Source of the DNA: Salinibacillus xinjiangensis
GTDB taxonomy: Bacteria; Bacillota; Bacilli; Bacillales; Alkalibacillaceae
Reading direction: 5' to 3'
DNA: 38,984 nt
NCBI RefSeq assembly: GCF_009649735.1
Contig: NZ_WJNH01000021.1
Location: 1 to 38,984 of the forward strand
The notes beneath the pieces were generated by a model. It ran no database searches. It saw nothing but the letters and a program-made list of their open reading frames with translations, and had not been told where the DNA came from. Made by a program: the position numbers and the translations under genes. This document shows, piece after piece, positions 1 to 9,561 of this stretch. Numbering within the stretch: position 1 is the stretch's first letter; every line of letters begins with the position of its first letter.

Positions 1-85
1 TTTTCGATAATGATAGATATCCAAGATGCCCATACAAATACTCGGTAACAAGCTTTATTTTAAATTCCTCACTATATTTGACCAT
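1..85 (-). CDS. IS3-family transposase OrfA, N-terminal fragment
   Basis: An ATG at 83-85 opens a frame that stays open to the window edge (28 codons visible). It begins MVKYSEEFKIKLVTEYL, the helix-turn-helix N-terminus typical of IS3-family OrfA proteins, which bind the element's ends; OrfB, made by frameshifting, supplies the DDE integrase domain in this family. Only the start is visible, so integrity cannot be judged. The preceding 16-bp palindrome lies between the putative terminal repeat and this start. Confidence 0.65.
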   Translation of the reverse strand, partial: MVKYSEEFKIKLVTEYLYGHLGYLSLSK

Positions 86-91
86 AAAAAC

Positions 92-131
92 ACCCCCGAA
101 AGTTAGATTTTCTACTCTAACTTTCGGGGGT
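92..131 (-). terminator. 16-bp perfect hairpin at the IS end, with T-tail
   Basis: Arms 92-107 and 116-131 (ACCCCCGAAAGTTAGA and its complement) are separated by 8 nt. On the minus strand the hairpin is followed by GTTTTTA, so it looks like an intrinsic terminator. Lying between the terminal repeat and orfA, it would stop engB-side transcription from entering the transposase gene, a known self-limiting arrangement in insertion sequences. It may equally serve engB as its terminator. Confidence 0.65.
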
Positions 132-166
132 CGGTACCATACAAGTGTTGAGCACCTTTTCTTAAA

Positions 167-754
167 TTATTTACCAACAAAAGATCGAATCGCACCCCAT
201 GCTTCATCCTTCCCTTCACCTGTTTCAGATGAAAAGGGAATAATTTGATCTTCAGGTTCAATGTCTAATGCTTCTTTAATTTTCTTAAGATGGCTTGGTC
301 TTTTCGTTTTTGCCACTTTGTCCATTTTGGTTGCGATGACTAATACTGGGATTTCATAATGCTTTAGAAAATCATACATAAGTAAGTCATCTTCAGTTGG
401 GTTATGACGCAAATCGACGATTAAAACGGCTAATTTTAGTTCCTTACGTTTAGAAAAGTAATTTTCCATCATTTTTCCCCAAGCTTGACGCTCTTTTTTC
501 GAGACCTTTGCATAGCCGTATCCAGGTACATCCACAAAATAAAGCTGTTGATTTATCAAATAGAAATTAAGGGTTTGAGTTTTACCTGGTCTGGCTGAAA
601 TACGAGCCATTCCTTTACGTTGAATCATTCGATTAATAAAGGATGACTTCCCTACATTGGAACGTCCGGCAAGTGCGATTTCAGGTAGAGGATCATTGGG
701 GTATTGATCCTCTCTAACGGCGCTAATTACGAGTTCAACATCATTAACTTTCAT
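167..754 (-). CDS. engB: Ribosome biogenesis GTPase EngB (YsxC)
   Basis: A 195-residue TRAFAC-class GTPase needed for late 50S subunit assembly in B. subtilis. Visible motifs: G1 GRSNVGKSS near residue 30, G3 DVPGYGYAK near 75, and G4 TKMD near 142. Length is the usual one for the family. Its ATG lies 11 nt inside the end of lonA, so the two are almost certainly cotranscribed and translationally coupled, as in B. subtilis where ysxC follows lonA. In that organism hemA comes next; here an IS element has landed just past the stop codon. Confidence 0.97.
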   Translation of the reverse strand: MKVNDVELVISAVREDQYPNDPLPEIALAGRSNVGKSSFINRMIQRKGMARISARPGKTQTLNFYLINQQLYFVDVPGYGYAKVSKKERQAWGKMMENYFSKRKELKLAVLIVDLRHNPTEDDLLMYDFLKHYEIPVLVIATKMDKVAKTKRPSHLKKIKEALDIEPEDQIIPFSSETGEGKDEAWGAIRSFVGK

Positions 755-3077
755 TCACTGGTTCCTCCAAAAGTGCATGGTCTAGCACTTCATCCAAATG
801 TGTTACTTTTACATATGTTAAATCATTACGAACACTCTCTGGAATGTCTTCTAAGTCTTTATTATTTTCAGCAGGAATGATAATTTTTTTCAAGCCTGCG
901 CGGTGAGCACTTAAGGACTTTTCCTTTAACCCACCAATTGGCAGTACGCGGCCTCTTAAGGTGATTTCACCAGTCATTCCTACCTCTTTTCGAACTGCAC
1001 GACCTGTTAAAGCAGAGACTAAGGCAGTCGCCATTGTAATACCCGCAGACGGGCCATCCTTAGGTGTTGCACCCTCTGGGACATGAATATGAATATCATT
1101 ATTTTCATGGAAATTCGGATCAATGTTTAGCTCCTCTGCACGTGAGCGTATGTAGCTAAACGCTGCTTGAGCCGATTCCTTCATGACATCTCCAAGCTTT
1201 CCTGTCAAAGTTAGCTTTCCTTTACCAGGATATATGGATACTTCAATGGATAAGGTATCCCCACCTGCTGCGGTATAAGCAAGCCCTGTTGCTGCACCAA
1301 TTTGATCCTGTTCCTCAGCTTGACCATAACGGAATCTTGGTTTACCAAGCATTTCCTCTAGTATTTTTTCTGTTACGATGACCTTCTTCTTGTCACCAGA
1401 AACAATCATCTTAGCACCCTTACGGCAAATGGATGCTAATGTTCGTTCCAGATTTCTTACCCCCGCTTCACGAGTATAAGTGCGAATGATTTTGAGTATA
1501 GACTCATCTTTAACCTGGAAATTTCCTTTTGTTAATCCATTTTCCTTCACTTGCTTTGGTAATAAATGCTCTTTAGCAATATGGAGCTTCTCAACTTCGG
1601 TATACCCAGCAATTGAAATGACTTCCATTCGATCAAGCAATGGTCCAGGAATGGTTGCCAGATTATTAGCTGTCGCAATAAACATGACATTGGATAGGTC
1701 ATAATTTTCTTCAATAAAATGGTCGCTAAATGTACTGTTCTGTTCAGGATCTAATACTTCAAGCATGGCGGATGATGGGTCACCACGGAAATCACTCGCC
1801 ATTTTATCGATTTCATCCAACAAAAACACTGGATTTATTGTACCAGCTTTTTTCATTCCTTGAATGATACGTCCAGGCATAGCTCCAACATAGGTTCGAC
1901 GATGTCCACGGATTTCCGCTTCATCACGAACTCCACCAAGAGAAGAACGAACAAATTTACGATCAATCGATTTGGCAATGGATTTTGCTAAGGAAGTTTT
2001 CCCAACACCCGGTGGTCCTACTAAACATAAAATGGGCCCCTTAATGGTTTGGGTTAATTGTTGAACAGCCAAATATTCTAAAATTCGTTCTTTTACTTTA
2101 TCCAGGCCATAGTGGTCCTCATTTAGTGTTTCTTCAGCCCGGTTAATATCTAAAATATCCTCGGTTTCTTCTGTCCAAGGTAGCGCAATTAGCCACTCAA
2201 TATAATTACGAATGACAGAGCTTTCTGCAGAATTGTTGGGAACTCGTTCATAACGATCCAATTCTTTCGTAGCTACTTGTTCAATTCGTTCAGGCATGTT
2301 GGCTTCTTTAATTTTATCTCGTAATGAAGCAACTTCACCTGATTTTCCATCCTTATCGCCAAGCTCCTTCTGGATGGCTTTCATTTGCTCACGTAAGTAA
2401 TATTCCTTTTGCGTACGTTCCATTGATTTTTTGACGCGTTGTCCAATTTTCTTTTCTAAATGAAGCACTTCTTTTTCATTATGAATAATATCAATTAAAT
2501 GATTGAGTCGCTCGGTTACATCTGTAATTTCTAGAATCTTTTGCTTATCCTTCATTTTTAAAGAAAGATGGGAAGCAATAATATCAGCCAAACGTCCAGG
2601 CTCATCAATATCTGAAACACTTGACAACGTTTCTTGGCTTGTCTTTTTCGATGCTTTTATGTACTGTTCAAAGTATTCGAGTAGCTTACGCATAAGAGCC
2701 TGTTCTTCAACAGAATCATGATGCGTTTCGTTCACTTCTTCAACATCTACAAGGAAATATTCCTCTTCGTCCTTAAATTGGAGAAGTTCAGCACGATCAA
2801 TTCCTTCTACTAATACTCGAATTGTTCCATTAGGAAGCTTAAGCATCTGTTTTACATTGGCAATGGTTCCCATACGGTATATTTCATCTTCTGATGGTTC
2901 ATCTATATCCATTTCTTTCTGTGAGGCTAAAAATATTAGATTGTCTTCCACCATGGATTGCTCCAACGCCTTAACTGATTTATCACGACCAACATCTAAG
3001 TGTAACACCATTGATGGGTATACAATTAAACCGCGCAAAGGCAGGAGGGGAAGCTGTTTGACCTCTTGATTTGCCAT
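744..3077 (-). CDS. lonA: ATP-dependent protease LonA
   Basis: Cytoplasmic AAA+ serine protease of 777 residues, close to the B. subtilis length. Order: N-terminal substrate-binding domain (from [16 protein letters not shown]), coiled middle segment, AAA+ module with Walker [10 protein letters not shown] near residue 355 and Walker [10 protein letters not shown], then the protease domain with the catalytic serine in PKDGPSAG and catalytic lysine in GGLKEK. The ATG is preceded by GAAGGAAT close by and by a stronger GGAGGTG further up. It degrades misfolded and regulatory proteins. It heads the lonA-engB transcription unit. Confidence 0.97.
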   Translation of the reverse strand: MANQEVKQLPLLPLRGLIVYPSMVLHLDVGRDKSVKALEQSMVEDNLIFLASQKEMDIDEPSEDEIYRMGTIANVKQMLKLPNGTIRVLVEGIDRAELLQFKDEEEYFLVDVEEVNETHHDSVEEQALMRKLLEYFEQYIKASKKTSQETLSSVSDIDEPGRLADIIASHLSLKMKDKQKILEITDVTERLNHLIDIIHNEKEVLHLEKKIGQRVKKSMERTQKEYYLREQMKAIQKELGDKDGKSGEVASLRDKIKEANMPERIEQVATKELDRYERVPNNSAESSVIRNYIEWLIALPWTEETEDILDINRAEETLNEDHYGLDKVKERILEYLAVQQLTQTIKGPILCLVGPPGVGKTSLAKSIAKSIDRKFVRSSLGGVRDEAEIRGHRRTYVGAMPGRIIQGMKKAGTINPVFLLDEIDKMASDFRGDPSSAMLEVLDPEQNSTFSDHFIEENYDLSNVMFIATANNLATIPGPLLDRMEVISIAGYTEVEKLHIAKEHLLPKQVKENGLTKGNFQVKDESILKIIRTYTREAGVRNLERTLASICRKGAKMIVSGDKKKVIVTEKILEEMLGKPRFRYGQAEEQDQIGAATGLAYTAAGGDTLSIEVSIYPGKGKLTLTGKLGDVMKESAQAAFSYIRSRAEELNIDPNFHENNDIHIHVPEGATPKDGPSAGITMATALVSALTGRAVRKEVGMTGEITLRGRVLPIGGLKEKSLSAHRAGLKKIIIPAENNKDLEDIPESVRNDLTYVKVTHLDEVLDHALLEEPVNES

Positions 3078-3160
3078 ATTCCTTCTCTACACCTCCAAGA
3101 CTTCCATATCGTACTATCATCATAAAGAAATCCTTTTCGTTTGTAAACAAATTCGATTAA

Positions 3161-4834
3161 CTAAATAGATTGCCGCTTTTGATAAGGAATGTTTTGATTT
3201 TGAGTAATGGAATGAAACTCTGCGGCTAAAACATGCTCCAATACCTCTTCAAATTTTTGTACTGGAACAACCTCAATACCTTCAATCTGATCTAAACCTG
3301 CTTGTCTATTTTCATAAGGAATTAAGGCCTTTACAGCCCCTGCTTTTTTTGCTGCTTTTATTTTAGGTAATATTCCACCTACAGGCTTAACGGCTCCATG
3401 TAAACTGATTTCACCAGTAAGAGCAACATCATTCTTGATTGCAACCTTATGAATAGCGGAAAATATCCCCACTGCCATTGCCACACCTGCTGAAGGACCA
3501 TCTACTGGTACTCCTCCAGGATAATTGACATGTAAATGGTACTGGTGAACTGGGACACCCATAGATTTCAACATGGTGAGTACATTCGAGACAGAGTGAT
3601 TGGCCATACTTTTGCGGCGAATCGTTCGTCCACCTTGATTCATCTCTTCTTCATCGACAATCCCTGAAATGTGAATTGTTCCTTCCTTATTCTCGCTCAC
3701 TGGTAAGGCTGATACCTCAATTTCAAGTAAAGAGCCTGAATTTGGGCCAAATACGGCAAGGCCATTGACCACACCAACTTTTGATTCCTTGGCAATCTTT
3801 GGCGTGATTTTAGGGACGAGCTGACTAGATTCAGCTACCCATTCAATATCTTTAATTTCGATATTATTTTTATGCTGTTTTTTAATGATGCCCACACAAA
3901 TTTGAACAATATTGACCGCTTCACGCCCATTACGGGAATACGTGGCAATTCGTTCTAATGCATCATCTTCTATTTCTACTTTAACTTTTGCAGCAGCTTT
4001 TTTGGCAACCGTTTTTAAATGATCACTTTCTAAGTCCTTAAAGAAGATTTCCAAGCATCTGGATCGAATAGCTGGTGGAATTTCTTCGGGTTTTCGGGTT
4101 GTAGCCCCAATTAATCTAAAATCAGCCGGTAGACCCTGCTGAAAAATTTCATGGACATGTAACGGAATTTTTTCATTTTCCTCACTATAATAGGCACTAT
4201 CAAAGAAAACCTTACGATCCTCTAACACCTTTAATAATTTATTCATTTGCAGGGGATGTAATTCACCAATTTCATCTAAAAATAAAACCCCTCCATGGGC
4301 GTTGGACACTGCACCCTTTTTCGGCTGTGGTATACCAGCCTGTCCCATTGCTCCTGCACCCTGATAAATGGGATCATGCACAGAACCAATGAGGGGATCA
4401 GCAATGCTCCGCTCATCGAATCGAGCAGTTGTCGCATCAACCTCCACAAAAACGGCATCCTGTTTGAAGGGGGTTTCAGGTCTTTTTTTGGCTTCTTCGA
4501 GGACTAATCTTGCTGCGGCCGTTTTCCCAACCCCTGGGGGACCATATAAAATAACGTGCTGTGGATTGGCACTACATAGTGCTGCCCGCAAGGATTCAAT
4601 GCCATCCTCCTGACCAATAACATCCTTCATTTGTTTCGGGCGTACCATTTCTGAGAGAGGTTCTGAAAGCGATATGGCACGCATTTTTCTCAGCTCTTCA
4701 AGTTCCTTTTTGGATTCTTTTTCAATCGCTACTTTACTCGTACGGTTATTTTTTAACATATTCCAGAAGTATAAACCGACCACGATACCAACAATTAATT
4801 GAATAAATATTGCAATTCCTGCAAAACCACTCAT
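3161..4834 (-). CDS. lonB: Lon-like protease LonB
   Basis: AAA+ Lon-family protease found in spore formers; in B. subtilis it is a forespore protein under sigma-F. It has an N-terminal hydrophobic segment (IAIFIQLIVGIVVGLYFW), unlike LonA, suggesting membrane attachment. Then Walker [11 protein letters not shown] near residue 100, sensor region, and the protease domain with PVDGPSAG (serine) and GGILPKIKAAK (lysine). An upstream ATG at 4840 lies only about 3 nt from the GGGAGG ribosome site, so the ATG at 4834 (MSGFAG, about 9 nt spacing) is preferred, giving 557 residues. It is separated from lonA by 83 bp with no clear terminator. Confidence 0.95.
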   Translation of the reverse strand: MSGFAGIAIFIQLIVGIVVGLYFWNMLKNNRTSKVAIEKESKKELEELRKMRAISLSEPLSEMVRPKQMKDVIGQEDGIESLRAALCSANPQHVILYGPPGVGKTAAARLVLEEAKKRPETPFKQDAVFVEVDATTARFDERSIADPLIGSVHDPIYQGAGAMGQAGIPQPKKGAVSNAHGGVLFLDEIGELHPLQMNKLLKVLEDRKVFFDSAYYSEENEKIPLHVHEIFQQGLPADFRLIGATTRKPEEIPPAIRSRCLEIFFKDLESDHLKTVAKKAAAKVKVEIEDDALERIATYSRNGREAVNIVQICVGIIKKQHKNNIEIKDIEWVAESSQLVPKITPKIAKESKVGVVNGLAVFGPNSGSLLEIEVSALPVSENKEGTIHISGIVDEEEMNQGGRTIRRKSMANHSVSNVLTMLKSMGVPVHQYHLHVNYPGGVPVDGPSAGVAMAVGIFSAIHKVAIKNDVALTGEISLHGAVKPVGGILPKIKAAKKAGAVKALIPYENRQAGLDQIEGIEVVPVQKFEEVLEHVLAAEFHSITQNQNIPYQKRQSI

Positions 4835-4870
4835 CAACATTTTCCTCCCATTTCTATGTACATTATTTGC

Positions 4871-4900
4871 TAGTATCTCCTGAAAGAAAGCGGATTAAAC
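4871..4900 (-). promoter_or_regulatory. Candidate sigma-F promoter of lonB
   Basis: On the minus strand GTTTA (4896-4900), a 15-nt spacer and GGAGATACTA (4871-4880) resemble the forespore sigma-F/sigma-G pattern (GYATA, N15, GGnnAnnnTA). It lies about 37 bp upstream of the chosen lonB start. B. subtilis lonB is known to be sigma-F dependent. The match is imperfect at -35, so this is inference. Confidence 0.45.
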
Positions 4901-4975
4901 GCAATCCTACGCTAAAAATGGGAGGAAGAGGAATCAGGATTTTTAGTTATTCATAAGTAGAAGTAGTGTTTTTTT

Positions 4976-5140
4976 GCTAAAGGTATGAAGAGATTTGCTA
5001 AAGTTTAGATTAGGATGCTGAAGGTAGGGGATTAAGCTAAATTTGTAGTAAAATCAACTAAAGATTAAGAGGCTAATGCTAAATTACAACACAAAAACGT
5101 TAATGCATGAACTAATTATACTAAAGGCATCTCAGCATAG
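4976..5140. repeat. Degenerate repeat array with about 21-nt period (array A)
   Basis: Units starting GCTAAAG, GCTGAAG or ACTAAAG begin at 4976, 4997, 5017, 5036, 5057, 5078, 5099 and 5120 (steps 21, 20, 19, 21, 21, 21, 21). Only the first 7 or so bases of each unit are conserved; the remaining 13-14 are purine-rich or variable. Weak in-phase matches at 4869, 4890 and 4911 suggest older units toward lonB. The array fills most of the 373-bp lonB-clpX gap and starts right behind the clpX terminator. It has stop codons and changing frame, so it is not coding. Confidence 0.75.
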
Positions 5141-5165
5141 AAGGCATCAATCATTCATCAAGCAT

Positions 5166-5203
5166 AAAAAACTCCCCACACCATTTTGGGCGGGGGGAGT
5201 CGA
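5166..5203 (-). terminator. Intrinsic terminator of clpX
   Basis: On the minus strand ACTCCCC and GGGGAGT pair across a 16-nt loop and are followed by TTTTTTA. It begins a few nt after the clpX stop codon. Confidence 0.85.
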
Positions 5204-5207
5204 TTTA

Positions 5208-6485
5208 TTATGCACTTTCTTTTGGCGTCTCCTCGTTCTGATCTAACACCGTTCCATCAGTCATGACAAGCTTTGGCTTACCATTTTCCAAACTCACGGT
5301 ATCCTTTGTGATGATGCATTTCTCAACATCCTCACGAGAAGGTAATTCAAACATAACATCTAACATAATGCCCTCAATAATAGACCGTAATCCACGGGCA
5401 CCTGTTTTTCTTTCAATCGCTTTATTAGCAATGGCCTTTAGAGCCTCTTCTTCAATTTCAAGCTCAACATGGTCAATTTCAAATAGCTTTTGATATTGCT
5501 TAACTAGTGCGTTCTTTGGCTTAGTTAAAATTTCTACTAACGCATCTTCGTCTAATGGCTCTAATGCACCGATTACTGGTAAACGACCAATAAATTCTGG
5601 AATTAGACCATAGCGTAGAAGATCCTCAGGTAGCACTTTGGATAGCAGCTCTGCTTTATCCAATTCTTCACCATAATTGTCAGCACCGAAGCCAATTACA
5701 CGCTTACCTAAACGACGCTTAATGATTTGCTCAATTCCGTCAAAGGCACCACCAACAATGAATAAAACATTTGATGTATCAATTTGGATAAATTCTTGGT
5801 GTGGATGCTTTCGACCACCCTGTGGGGGCACACTTGCAACCGTACCTTCAAGGATTTTTAATAAGGCTTGCTGTACGCCTTCACCTGATACATCTCTAGT
5901 TATGGATGGGTTTTCAGATTTTCTGGCAACCTTATCAATTTCGTCAATGTATATGATCCCTTTTTCTGCCTTTTCCACATCATAATCTGCAGCCTGAATT
6001 AACTTAAGTAGGATATTTTCTACATCTTCACCAACATATCCCGCTTCAGTCAAAGAAGTGGCATCAGCAATCGCAAATGGAACATTCAATATGCGGGCTA
6101 ATGTTTGGGCGAGTAATGTTTTACCACTACCTGTAGGACCCATTAATACGATATTACTTTTAGATAATTCGATATCATCGCTATTTTGATTTGAGTTAAT
6201 TCGTTTATAGTGATTGTATACAGCAACAGACAAGGATTTTTTTGCATTTTCTTGCCCAATAACATAATCACTTAATATATCACAGATTTCCTTTGGTTTT
6301 GGAACATCTTTAAATTCAACTTCTTCTTCTTGACCTAACTCTTCCTCCACGATTTCCGTGCAAAGTTCAATACACTCATCACATATATAAACACCAGGGC
6401 CTGCAACGAGCTTACGAACCTGCTCTTGCGTTTTCCCACAAAAAGAACATTTCAGACGTCCTTTTTCATCGTTAAATTTTAGCAT
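5208..6485 (-). CDS. clpX: ATP-dependent Clp protease ATP-binding subunit ClpX
   Basis: AAA+ unfoldase (425 residues) that feeds substrates to ClpP. Visible in order: N-terminal C4 zinc-binding domain (CSFC near residue 14, CDEC near 35), Walker A GPTGSGKT near 115, pore-loop GYVGED, Walker [10 protein letters not shown], ClpP-docking VIGFG loop, and the sensor-2 arginine in GARGLRSI. All are intact. It stands alone as a transcription unit: a terminator follows it and a 356-bp gap with the tig terminator precedes it. Recognition is secure. Confidence 0.97.
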   Translation of the reverse strand: MLKFNDEKGRLKCSFCGKTQEQVRKLVAGPGVYICDECIELCTEIVEEELGQEEEVEFKDVPKPKEICDILSDYVIGQENAKKSLSVAVYNHYKRINSNQNSDDIELSKSNIVLMGPTGSGKTLLAQTLARILNVPFAIADATSLTEAGYVGEDVENILLKLIQAADYDVEKAEKGIIYIDEIDKVARKSENPSITRDVSGEGVQQALLKILEGTVASVPPQGGRKHPHQEFIQIDTSNVLFIVGGAFDGIEQIIKRRLGKRVIGFGADNYGEELDKAELLSKVLPEDLLRYGLIPEFIGRLPVIGALEPLDEDALVEILTKPKNALVKQYQKLFEIDHVELEIEEEALKAIANKAIERKTGARGLRSIIEGIMLDVMFELPSREDVEKCIITKDTVSLENGKPKLVMTDGTVLDQNEETPKESA

Positions 6486-6800
6486 TCAATCACCTCACCT
6501 ATTGTTCTGTATCTAATTAAAATAACTCATATCATGTTTGTTAGTCTTTAGCACATCATATCAAATATGTGCTTGTGGAAGAAAGTCATATCTCATTGAT
6601 TTCTCCATACAATAAATGGAGATATCTTTCATTATGTACGTCATACTTAGATTAGTCAATCATAAAGGTAACTGGACATTATGAAAGATTTAATGACTTA
6701 AAAAACCCTTAACTTATATGTATGCAAATCATTACAAGTATGTGACTGAACTAGGTGATCATTTTAAATATCAAGAAATAACATTCAATCTCATATGTAT
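6486..6800. other. clpX upstream region with a short inverted repeat
   Basis: This AT-rich non-coding stretch separates clpX from the tig terminator. A 7-bp inverted repeat (TCTCCAT at 6602-6608, ATGGAGA at 6616-6622) lies about 115 bp before the clpX start and could be a leader hairpin or an operator. No CtsR box, CIRCE element or convincing consensus promoter was picked out by eye. Confidence 0.35.
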
Positions 6801-6833
6801 AAAACAAGGTACGAAACCCTCGCACCTTGTTTT
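6801..6833 (-). terminator. Intrinsic terminator of tig
   Basis: Arms AAAACAAGGT (6801-6810) and ACCTTGTTTT (6824-6833) pair, with an inner CG/CG extension. The minus-strand product ends in TTTTA. It follows the tig stop codon by 9 nt. Confidence 0.85.
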
Positions 6834-6841
6834 AACTCTTA

Positions 6842-8128
6842 TTATACAGCTTTGCTTTGATCAACTAAGAAGTCAATCGCTTTTCTAACCTTTAATTCAC
6901 CTTTTAATGCTTCTGTGTTTCCACCTAGCATTTGTTTAATTTGAGTAGATTCCATTTGATACATTTCTGCCATTTTTTGAATGTCCTCATCCACATCTTC
7001 TTCAGTTGCTTCAAGGTTTTCTTCATTTGCAATGGCTTCAAGTGTTAGGTTTGTTTTTACGCGCTTGCCAGCATCTTCTTTCATTTGCTCTCTTAACGCG
7101 TCTTTATCTTGACCTGAGAACTGTTGATACATATCTAAGGTCATACCTTGCATTTGTAGCTGTTGTTCAAACTCTTGTAGCATACGGTCTAGTTCTGTCT
7201 CAACCATTGCATCTGGAATGTCTACCTCTGCGTTTTCAGATGCTTTTTGAACTAAAGTTTCGCGCTTTTGATTCTCAGCATCTTGTTCCTTTTGCTCTTG
7301 TAGACGTTTTTTCGTCTTTTCTTTTAATTCATCAATGCTTTCTACTTCATCATCGGCATCCTTAGCAAATTCATCGTCAAGCTCAGGGAGTTCCTTCGCC
7401 TTAATTTCATGAATCTTAATTTTGAAAGTAGCAGGTTTTCCAGCTAATTCTTCAGCATGATAGTCTTCTGGGAAAGTTACTTCTACTTCACTTTCTTCCC
7501 CTGCTTCCTTGCCAACTAGCTGTTCCTCAAAGCCAGGAATGAATTGACCAGAGCCAATTTCTAAGGAATGGTTTTCAGCACTTCCACCTTCAAATGCTTC
7601 TCCATCCATGAAGCCTTCAAAGTCAAATACAACGGTATCGCCTTCTTCAATCTTACCCTCTTCTTTAACCACTAGCTCAGCGTGGCGTTCTTGCATTTGC
7701 TTCAATTCATTTTCAACGTCTTCATCTGTCACTTCAGTGTTTACCTCTTCAACTTCAAGGCCTTTGTAATCACCTAGTTTAACTTCAGGCTTCACTGTTA
7801 CCTTAGCAGTGAAGATTAAGTTTTGTCCTTTTTCGATTTGCTCAACATCAACTTCTGGTTGATCAACTGGTTCGATTCCAGCTTCGTTCACAGCGTTCAT
7901 GTAAGCATCAGGTAGAATAATGTCTAATGCATCTTGGTAAAGAGATTCAACGCCGAATCGTTTTTCAAAGATTGGACGAGGAATTCTCCCTTTACGGAAT
8001 CCAGGAATTTGGACATCCTTAACAACTTTTTTGAAGGCTTTATCTAAAGCAGAATTAAATTCTTCTGCATCGACTTCAACAGTAAGAACACCTTCATTAC
8101 CTTCTTGTTTTTCCCATTTTACTGACAT
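6842..8128 (-). CDS. tig: Trigger factor, ribosome-bound chaperone
   Basis: Peptidyl-prolyl isomerase and chaperone that meets nascent chains at the ribosome exit (428 residues, normal length). The ribosome-docking signature [17 protein letters not shown] lies near residue 43. An FKBP-type PPIase domain spans roughly residues 160-250 ([20 protein letters not shown]), followed by an acidic, helical C-terminal chaperone domain. The ATG has a GGAGGG site 6 nt upstream. A consensus promoter and an approximately 130-nt leader precede it. Confidence 0.97.
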   Translation of the reverse strand: MSVKWEKQEGNEGVLTVEVDAEEFNSALDKAFKKVVKDVQIPGFRKGRIPRPIFEKRFGVESLYQDALDIILPDAYMNAVNEAGIEPVDQPEVDVEQIEKGQNLIFTAKVTVKPEVKLGDYKGLEVEEVNTEVTDEDVENELKQMQERHAELVVKEEGKIEEGDTVVFDFEGFMDGEAFEGGSAENHSLEIGSGQFIPGFEEQLVGKEAGEESEVEVTFPEDYHAEELAGKPATFKIKIHEIKAKELPELDDEFAKDADDEVESIDELKEKTKKRLQEQKEQDAENQKRETLVQKASENAEVDIPDAMVETELDRMLQEFEQQLQMQGMTLDMYQQFSGQDKDALREQMKEDAGKRVKTNLTLEAIANEENLEATEEDVDEDIQKMAEMYQMESTQIKQMLGGNTEALKGELKVRKAIDFLVDQSKAV

Positions 8129-8196
8129 AAGTTTCCCTCCAACATCTATTATTCAATTAAGTACTGAATTTAAATAGTCATTATGATCTTTTTCTT

Positions 8197-8230
8197 ATAC
8201 TATCAGGTAGGCTAAATGAGTTGATAGTAT
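8197..8230. other. Inverted repeat in the tig leader
   Basis: ATACTATCA (8197-8205) and TGATAGTAT (8222-8230) form a 9-bp stem with a 16-nt loop. It lies between the tig promoter and start codon, so it would be in the 5' untranslated RNA. No T-run follows on either strand, so it is not an obvious terminator. The core TACTATC/GATAGTA recurs in the hairpin at 16244-16281. Confidence 0.5.
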
Positions 8231-8264
8231 ATTCCAATGAACGATGGCATAATGCAACCACTAT

Positions 8265-8292
8265 ATTATAACATACTGTACCGTGCTTTCAA
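8265..8292 (-). promoter_or_regulatory. Sigma-A promoter of tig
   Basis: On the minus strand TTGAAA (8287-8292), 16-nt spacer, TATAAT (8265-8270). The -10 is perfect. Predicted transcription start is about 8258, giving a leader of about 130 nt. Confidence 0.75.
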
Positions 8293-8347
8293 CTATTAGA
8301 AAACACGACTTATCGCGCTAATATGTACTAGATATACCTCACATATC

Positions 8348-9337
8348 CTACTCAATTTGCGAAAAATATTTCATTTCTAGACGCTTTATTTCATCCATCC
8401 AAAACTCACGCCGTTCACTTTCCCCATCCAAAATAGAATGATGACCTTCCTCCAATTGCAAATATTCTAAGGCGAGTGACAAAACCGCCTCTGAAATAGG
8501 CAGGCAGTCTTCCTGTTCCGGAACAAATGGATAGTAAACATACAAAAAGCGGAATAGAATTTGACGTGTAAATTCAAACAAGGTTGGGTCATTTTGTTCA
8601 ATAATATCTAGTGATTGAACAATTTCCTTTGCACAATTACTTTCTAATATATCTGATAGATTTTTTGGATTGACAACCTTGGTTTGGTTAAATTTTTCAA
8701 TTTCAATTTCTCGATCTACATCTTGTTCTGTCAACCATTGAAGTAATCCTGTTTTGATAACCGGATTCAATTCATTATCACTAAAATATGGAATTAAATC
8801 ATCAATATAATCTCCTACCGGTTTTTTTCTTAATAATGATAATAATCGCCATTGTTCCTGAAAACTTCCGCCATCTAAGTTTTGGATAAAATGTTGAATT
8901 TCCGTTGTAGGATTATGAGCTTCTTCATCCTGATAAAAATTTTGACTTAAGTTATAAATTTGATTAAATTGCTCCCGATATGTATATGGAACCTTTTCCG
9001 TTGAAAAAATTTCGTCTAATAAACTTATAATTTCTCCATATTGGCTTGTTTGGAATAAAACAGTAATATAAATATGTAGATATTTATAATAGTTATCTTC
9101 GTCCTCTTTCATCAATTTTCTACATAAAGCAATCGCTTCATCATAACGATTTAACTCAATATAACAAATAATTTTTCCTGTTAAGATTTCATAAGAAGCC
9201 GCTTCAAACTGTTCCAATAGCTTTACCTTTTCAAGTGCATCCTCATATCTTTTTTCCTTTAGTGCTTCTAATCCATCCTGCTCTAATTGTCTTTTCCAGC
9301 CAGGAAATATCACTACATCTTGATGTTCTTTTTTCAT
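8348..9337 (-). CDS. ysoA: Tetratricopeptide-repeat protein, YsoA type
   Basis: Helical repeat protein of 329 residues with no catalytic motif. Residues 1-130 contain TPR-like helical pairs (for example YEDALEKVKLLEQFEAASY and RYDEAIALCRKLM). The C-terminal half is acidic and helical. It occupies the position of B. subtilis ysoA, between tig and the next block, and starts with the same style (VIFPGWKRQLEQDG). The ATG at 9337 with GGAAGGTG upstream is chosen over a GTG two codons earlier that overlaps the ribosome site. Function is unknown; TPR proteins usually mediate protein contacts. Confidence 0.8.
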   Translation of the reverse strand: MKKEHQDVVIFPGWKRQLEQDGLEALKEKRYEDALEKVKLLEQFEAASYEILTGKIICYIELNRYDEAIALCRKLMKEDEDNYYKYLHIYITVLFQTSQYGEIISLLDEIFSTEKVPYTYREQFNQIYNLSQNFYQDEEAHNPTTEIQHFIQNLDGGSFQEQWRLLSLLRKKPVGDYIDDLIPYFSDNELNPVIKTGLLQWLTEQDVDREIEIEKFNQTKVVNPKNLSDILESNCAKEIVQSLDIIEQNDPTLFEFTRQILFRFLYVYYPFVPEQEDCLPISEAVLSLALEYLQLEEGHHSILDGESERREFWMDEIKRLEMKYFSQIE

Positions 9338-9521
9338 AAACACCTTCCTGTTCTATCGGAAATCAAGTGAAGTATTACTTATTCATACCCAATTTTCACG
9401 AATTAAAAACTTATGATTTACAACAAGTATAATATAATTTGATTCGTCAAATAAACCTCACATACTATACCATAAGTATCCTTTGCGAAAAAGACTTGCC
9501 CGAATGTTTTTATAATATAAC

Positions 9522-9558
9522 AAAATCCAGCACCGCCTTTAAAGACAGTACTGGATTA
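9522..9558 (-). terminator. Intrinsic terminator of mtnE
   Basis: On the minus strand AATCCAGTACTG pairs with CGGTGCTGGATT (two G-U pairs) across an 11-nt loop and is followed by TTGTTA. It lies just after the aminotransferase stop codon. The rest of the 224-bp gap toward ysoA is AT-rich with no other feature seen. Confidence 0.75.
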
Positions 9559-9561
9559 GGT

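Larger units (their letters stand above)
1..139 (-). mobile_element. Left end of an IS3-family insertion sequence (partial)
   Basis: The minus strand carries what looks like the terminal inverted repeat of an IS3-family element, beginning about position 139 with TGGTACCGACCCCCGAAAG and followed by a transposase reading frame that leaves the window. The ACCCCC-AAAGTTAGA type end is typical of IS3/IS150-like elements. The element sits only about 25 bp beyond the engB stop codon. The other end and any target duplication lie outside the window, so the exact boundary (139-142) is an estimate. Confidence 0.7.

Noticed and set aside
4976-5140. Array A as a CRISPR
   Set aside because: Only about 7 nt per unit are conserved, the period is 21 nt, and no cas gene is present; CRISPR repeats are longer and near-identical.
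6602-6622. CIRCE or CtsR heat-shock operator upstream of clpX
   Set aside because: The short inverted repeat TCTCCAT/ATGGAGA matches neither consensus.
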